From Daphnia carinata (Eukaryota; Arthropoda; Branchiopoda; Diplostraca; Daphniidae), in NCBI RefSeq assembly GCF_022539665.2, contig NC_081340.1, forward strand, positions 4,464,001 to 4,528,000: a stretch of 64,000 nucleotides of DNA. Reading direction: 5' to 3'. The first letter of the stretch is position 1. Every line of letters begins with the position of its first letter. The notes beneath the pieces are model-generated. The model searched no databases and was not told where the DNA came from. It saw only the letters and a list, made by a program, of their open reading frames with translations. The position numbers were made by a program, and so were the translations under genes. Below, in pieces: positions 59,110 to 64,000 of this stretch.

Positions 59110-60041
59110 ATGATTACCTTGACAAAACGATTAAAAAAAGAGGCTGAAAGCAGAAATAATAGTAGCACACCAATAAAACATGACAATCATGCTCCTAAAA
59201 GAATTAGCATCAGGGATAAACTTCTTGTAAAAGAGGTATAGAAATTATATTTTTGTTGCCCATTATTTGGTTTCTATTCATTCTGTTCATACTTGGCATC
59301 TCACACTTCAGGTCCAGGAAATGGAACAGACCATTCCTTCCACATGCAGAGTGAAATTTGAAAATCCTGATGCTCTTCATGAATTCACTGTGATTATTCT
59401 ACCTGATGAAGGCTTTTGGAAAGGTGGAAAGTTTTTGTTTCATGTAGTCATCAACGAGGACTACAACATTTCAGTAAATTTCAATTTGCATATTTTCTAG
59501 TCAACATCTGTCTAATTTGTGCTCTCTTGTATTTCAGCCACCTACAGTTAAATGTCTGACAAAGTTGTGGCATCCCAACATTAGTGAAGAGGGTGAAATT
59601 TGCCTCAGCCTATTGAGGCAAAATTCCATTGATGGGCTTGGCTGGGCTCCTACTAGAAAATTAAAAGATGTTGTGTGGGGCCTAAATTCCCTTTTTACGG
59701 TATATAGCATTAAAACACTTGATCATCACTTTTTATAAAATTATAACTACATTCGTTAAAGAAGAATCTGTGTTTCTGTAATACTAATGCCATCTAATTT
59801 AGTTAAAGTTACTAAAATAAGAACAAAAACCAAAAAAAAGTTAGAAAAGTTGTTAAAATTTGTGTTGGCAACTGGTAAAAAATTTTGTGCTGGTTTCATT
59901 ATTTTATTGTACTTTTTATACTAGGATTTATTGAATTTCGAGGATCCGTTGAATATCGAGGCTGCTGAACATTATCGAAAAGATCGTTCTTCTTTCGAAG
60001 TTAAAGTACGCGAATATGTCAACCAGTTTGCAAAGCGATAA
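59110..60041 (+). CDS. UBE2F: NEDD8-conjugating enzyme UBE2F
   Basis: E2 enzyme that receives NEDD8 from UBA3-NAE1 and, with RBX2, modifies CUL5. Four exons join in phase: 59110-59235, 59312-59473, 59538-59699, 59925-60041 (188 aa; human 185). The N-terminal extension begins [11 protein letters not shown], like the family's acetylated Met-Leu/Ile start that docks on DCN1-type proteins. The catalytic Cys is at about 118 in GEICLSLLR, preceded by the HPN motif (WHPNI). [30 protein letters not shown] is nearly identical to known UBE2F sequences. A polyadenylation signal AATAAA lies at 60142-60147, 100 bp after the stop. Confidence 0.97.
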
Positions 60042-60457
60042 AAAAAACGTAATTTTGTGTGTGGTTGTGTGCGTGTTGTTGTGTGCCAGTGAATTGATTG
60101 TTCAAATGACCATAGTGAATTCAGTTCTCTTACCAATGCAGAATAAAACTCATTTTCTTCTTTTTGTTTTCTATTATTTGCAGTAACAAATCATGATATT
60201 ACGCATAATAGCTAACGATTCCTACGCGCAAATGGAAAATTGATGATGCAAGAAGATTGTGATATATATCTTGTGGAAGCGCAAATATTTTTTCCTGTTT
60301 TACTTTTTTTTAGTTGAATGATTAGATAAACGGCAAAAAATGTATCACTCAAGCATAAGCAAAAAATTTGTGACTTCAAATGGAACAGCATAATGGATTT
60401 GAAGTTATTTCGTCAAACAAAATTGCGCTGCAATTCGTGTCCGAACCGCCGGTTAAA

Positions 60458-60470
60458 GCCATCTAACGGC
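60458..60470. promoter_or_regulatory. CTCF-like motif upstream of the small-ORF/TIM10 unit
   Basis: GCCATCTAACGGC, read on the minus strand, gives GCCGTTAGATGGC, which fits the CTCF core pattern CC-N3-AGRKGGC. It lies about 140 bp before the first start codon of the next gene. Confidence 0.35.
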
Positions 60471-60607
60471 GAAAAGCATAACCTCACAAACGACCATTAT
60501 TCAGCTTCGTAACCTCAGTAATACACGTGTGTTGTTCCGTAGCCCGGTAGTCGGCAAAAACTCTTTTCGGTAATCGGTTTTTCAGTTTAGTATTAAATCT
60601 GTAATCC

Positions 60608-60848
60608 ATGAACAGAATAACTAAAGTGAATATTAGTTGGTAAGTCTGCTTCGAATGCAACGCAATATTTTTTAAAGAAGCTGTTGGATTTCTTTTCTTA
60701 AAGGGCCTTATTGGTAATAACTGGAATTGGAAGCTTCGCTTTCGCGAAATCAGTCGTCGACAAGCAGCGATACGAGCACATGAAAAGTCGCGATCGTATG
60801 AAAAATTCCAATATCGGTGAATACGAACCCAGCAGTCGGAAGTTTTAA
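60608..60848 (+). CDS. Small single-pass membrane protein (58 aa), probably mitochondrial
   Basis: Two exons join in phase: 60608-60639 and 60704-60848. The product starts [18 protein letters not shown], has one hydrophobic segment (about 10-27), then a charged, conserved-looking tail [21 protein letters not shown]. The layout (short basic N-terminus, one membrane helix, Arg/Lys/Met-rich tail) resembles small inner-membrane mitochondrial microproteins, possibly a DUF4748-type family; that match is from memory and uncertain. Only 29 bp separate its stop from the TIM10 start, with no splice acceptor in between, so both are probably on one mRNA. Confidence 0.65.
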
Positions 60849-60877
60849 CTTTTGAAAAACAAAACACCCTACATAAA

Positions 60878-61165
60878 ATGGCAGCACTACCTCAGCTTGA
60901 TGCATCCAAGATGCAAATGGTACAAGATCTGGAAATTGAAATGATGTCTGACATGTACAACAGGATGACTGCTGCATGTCACAAAAAATGCATCCCACCC
61001 AAGTACAAGGATGCTGAACTGGCCAAGGGTGAATCAGTTTGTCTTGATCGTTGTGTAGCCAAGTATTTGGACATCCATGAGCGTGTTGGAAGAAAATTAA
61101 CACAAATGTCATTACAAGATGAGGAAGCAGTAAAAAAATTACAGGGTGAAATGCCCAGAATGTAA
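60878..61165 (+). CDS. TIMM10: Mitochondrial import chaperone Tim10
   Basis: Small Tim chaperone of the intermembrane space; forms a Tim9-Tim10 hexamer that escorts carrier and other hydrophobic proteins to TIM22. Single exon, 95 aa (family 90-95). The twin CX3C motif is intact: CHKKC at about 34-38 and CLDRC at about 55-59, giving the two disulfides made by Mia40. [16 protein letters not shown] and the helical C-terminus match Tim10 rather than Tim9 or Tim8. Its start lies 29 bp after the preceding small membrane-protein frame. The 3' end is convergent with TMEM42-like, with 54 bp between stops. Confidence 0.96.
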   Translation: MAALPQLDASKMQMVQDLEIEMMSDMYNRMTAACHKKCIPPKYKDAELAKGESVCLDRCVAKYLDIHERVGRKLTQMSLQDEEAVKKLQGEMPRM

Positions 61166-61219
61166 TTCACATTCACATTGTTTATGTAGCATTGAATTTG
61201 TAAGAACATGAAATGAACA

Positions 61220-61751
61220 TCAGTCAACCTTCTCCTTTTCATTGCTTATGATAAGAACACCTATTTGGATGAATATCATTCCTATAACTCCAATGAAACC
61301 TATATGTTCTCCAAGAAAAACTGTCCCCAAGATTCCCTAAGAAAAGAAAGAAAACAGTAAATATTTATAGCTAAAAATGGGATGATTTATGGTTACTGTG
61401 ACTAGGAAGTTCACAGCTGAAGTTGTAACAACTGATTGAACTGTTGTTGGGCATAACTGAAGAGCCTTAGCTGTTAAAGTGAGCATCAACGAATTAAAGG
61501 TGAGTGTTGCAACAGCAAAAAAGCCTCTAATGATCCAAGCATTCTGCAAAAAAAAAAAAAAATTTAATTTCTCTCTCTTAGATTAAGAACCTTGAAAATA
61601 TGTCAATTACGTAGGACGGTGGAATGTATGCGTCCAAAATTCGGACTAAAACTTGAGGATTTTCGGGAGAAAGCGCAAATTTAGCACATATTCCAGCAAA
61701 TGCAGCACACACTCCAGCAAGAGAAGCATTCGTCATACCACTTGGAGCCAT
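61220..61751 (-). CDS. TMEM42: TMEM42-like four-helix membrane protein (EamA/DMT-like)
   Basis: Function is unknown; the family looks like half of a drug/metabolite transporter (EamA) unit. Three exons (minus) join in phase: 61611-61751, 61397-61543, 61220-61336 (134 aa; human TMEM42 is about 159). Four hydrophobic helices alternate with short loops: about 8-27, 50-70, 77-98 and 106-126. The Gly-rich GILGTVFLGEHIGFIGVIGM block between the last helices is typical of DMT folds (family pattern LGExL/I). The protein is named on overall pattern rather than a diagnostic motif. Confidence 0.75.
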
Positions 61752-64000
61752 TGCCGTTTGAATCTTGAAGCTTTCCTATGCCTATTAATCCGGAAAGGGT
61801 ATTAAATTACATGATTTTTCGGTAAGTCTTGTGTCAACGGTCAAATGGATCCGTCCATTGAAAAGCTGGCTGGCCTCTGGTGTGCAGTTTCCACAACCGT
61901 GCAGGAACGCTCATGTAAAAAAAAAAAAACAAGGTGAAACAAAACAAAGATAATGTGAGCTGAATTATCAGGAGTTTTGTGCCTATCTATAAGTTAAAGT
62001 AATTGATATTTGGATTTGTGAATAGCTTATATAATTAATTGTATTTCTTGTTTTAGTTAACTGTCTAATATTCAAAAGATGAGATTCCTTGCCACTATCT
62101 GCAGGGAAACCACTCAATTGAAAATATAATCCGTTTGTCATTCAAGAAAATGTTTCCGCGTTTGAAGAAAATTCTTCAATCAGGATCGTTATACCAAGTA
62201 TAATTTTAGTCTTACTATTACTTATCGTCATTTTCGTTTATTCTAAATATTATAATCGTGAAGCCTTTATGCAATAGATGCCGCTAAATGCCTTTCCTGT
62301 TGGCTTGGAAGAGCTGTACTGCATTTAAGTGGCATACGATACAGAAAAAGAAAAGTGAGATCAATACTGACTACTTACTTGGCTTTTTACAATACTATAA
62401 AGCCAAGAGTGAATTATCGGAACTAACCCCTCGCAATATAGGATTTAAAATAAGTTTCTTCAGTATCAACTAATGAAGGATTCTCATTTTTGCAATGGAA
62501 AATCGAAAAACATATAAATTGCCAGTAAAAAAAAACAAAAAAACAAAAAAACGAAACAAGAACGCCAGGTGACATTTCGATTTGCTTCGAGAGAAATTAA
62601 AGTGCAATCATACACTATTATCTCTAGGGCCAGAGAAAATCTAATATCTTCAGATAACCAACAGTGCGACGGTTGGCAAATATTGATCAGGTCGCCGTGT
62701 CCGCTAGCCGACATGACGCTTGTTTCGTTGTTGTTTTTTTCCGTTGCATAAAAGCCTATCTGCCAGGTATGTAGAATGCTTTAGACTTTAAGCGAACAAC
62801 GAGGTACGTGACAAGGGGCATCGAGTCCTGTTTGTCTCTATTTTTATCTTTATTATGCATTAGTACGCCATACGAACACCGTGCCAAAAGTACGCGGGCA
62901 AAAGTAAAAGAAAGAAGTTTGACCCTATCGTATGATTGTCCTGCAGCTATTTACTTTTTCGATTAGTTTGTTCCAAAAGTTATTTTATAAAAGATTTTTC
63001 TGTTGTTTAGAGCTGTTCGTGCTTGCGGCCATTGGGTCACTACGTATACGTTTAAAGAAGGACTTCTGATATCGACGACTGTTTGTTGTTGCTACGCCAC
63101 AGCACTGTCTGCGCATAATAATGGGCTGATTCAAAATGCATAACCGAGAAAGAAGTTCATGCAAAACCCGTCTAGGTAACACACACTACTACTACGTAGT
63201 TCATAAAAACCTCGTATGCGTTCGTATCCTTAAGAAAATATTTGATTTTATGAAATTGGCCGATTCAATATGAAAATCTGATCGTCCTTGTACCAGAATT
63301 TCGAGGGTGAACCGATTTCGTACTAATTTCAATAAGCAATCTTAATTTAAAACTCACAATAGAATGAATTCGTTTCTGTTTTATGATAAGTTCCGTTAAA
63401 AACTTTTATCAAATGCCCGCTTATCGATACTAGCCACTCCAATCGTCAACGTTTGTAGAGGCGAAAAACATTGAAAATATTTTATGGTATCATTTTTATT
63501 GCGCGTTTAACGAAGTCTATGCATTCGCCGTAACGTATTGACCGTGACCAATGGTATATGCATGTGTAATTATTAATATTTATTCACGGAATGGATACGT
63601 TATAGCGGGTAGCATTCATTAATAGGCCAGTGGTGTTTCGCGTACATGTTTCTCGTTTCTAAAAATTTCAGTTCTGGAAAAAAATTGGAAGCGAAAAATG
63701 TGATACTATTTCATGCTGGAAATAAGAGTCTTGTAAGTTAACAAAAACCCAACTTTTCAAATTCCATGTATGTTTACAAATTCAAAGAAGAAAGAAAAAA
63801 AAATGATCCCACGGGTTATGGTTATGTTGCTAGCATGACTATGTATCGATTTGGCAACCGGAGATGTGTTGTCCGGTCGTATACGGATTTCCAGTTTTAG
63901 ATTCAAATTTCGTTTTCCGGCAGACTGGACACAGATTTTTTTTTAATTTTTAAAACGACATGTATGATTCAAAATAATCCCGACGTTCTCGCTCTTGTGC
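61752..64000. other. Intergenic, no gene seen
   Basis: I find no exon chain, RNA gene or repeat that I can support. The stretch is AT-rich with short A runs (61917-61929, 62527-62551). Confidence 0.5.

Overview
This window is nuclear DNA from an animal, most likely an arthropod and plausibly a cladoceran crustacean such as Daphnia. The species is my inference. The support is: short GT-AG introns (mostly about 55-90 bp, a few of several hundred), compact genes on both strands, an arthropod-type gene set (Sp-family factor, intron-rich mitochondrial G3P dehydrogenase, a TP53INP/DOR homologue), a eukaryotic initiator tRNA, and no prokaryotic operon signals. I built gene models by hand by joining exons whose splice phases agree; every multi-exon model listed as confident closes in frame.

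Layout. (1) 1-15,830 is a block with no recognisable gene, packed with poly(T)/poly(A) runs (up to 43 A and 35 T) and GA, TG, CA and TA microsatellites. (2) 15,830-29,100 holds a PNPLA8-type calcium-independent phospholipase A2, an unrecognised five-exon coiled-coil gene, a three-copy segmental duplication with a large inverted repeat enclosing three tRNA-like sequences, and SEC61B. (3) 29,500-42,100 holds an Sp1-4 zinc-finger factor (minus), the Hsp90 co-chaperone CHORDC1/morgana (plus), a 555-bp foldback transposon, and mitochondrial glycerol-3-phosphate dehydrogenase (minus) with what look like two alternative EF-hand exons. (4) 42,800-50,300 holds hyccin (FAM126), a DH-PH RhoGEF and a TP53INP/DOR autophagy regulator. 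(5) 51,000-53,200 holds two tandem divergent DHFR genes, followed by an initiator tRNA-Met. (6) 55,500-61,800 is a very dense cluster: an MDM2-like E3 ligase, TMEM231, VPS25, UBE2F, a small membrane protein followed 29 bp later by TIM10, and a TMEM42-like protein. (7) 61,800-64,000 has no gene I can see.

The genes are unrelated housekeeping functions (ER translocation, ESCRT-II, neddylation, mitochondrial import and redox shuttling, folate metabolism, autophagy, PI4K scaffolding, cilia), not a pathway cluster. Shared promoters or transcripts are suggested where spacing is tight: VPS25/UBE2F (divergent, 380 bp), the small ORF plus TIM10 (possible dicistronic mRNA), and convergent pairs MDM2-like/TMEM231 and TIM10/TMEM42. 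The most interesting items are the duplicated EF-hand exons of GPD2, the MDM2-like protein without a visible p53-binding domain, the small-ORF/TIM10 dicistron, a perfect RFX X-box just upstream of the ciliary gene TMEM231, and the palindromic duplication carrying tRNA-like sequences.
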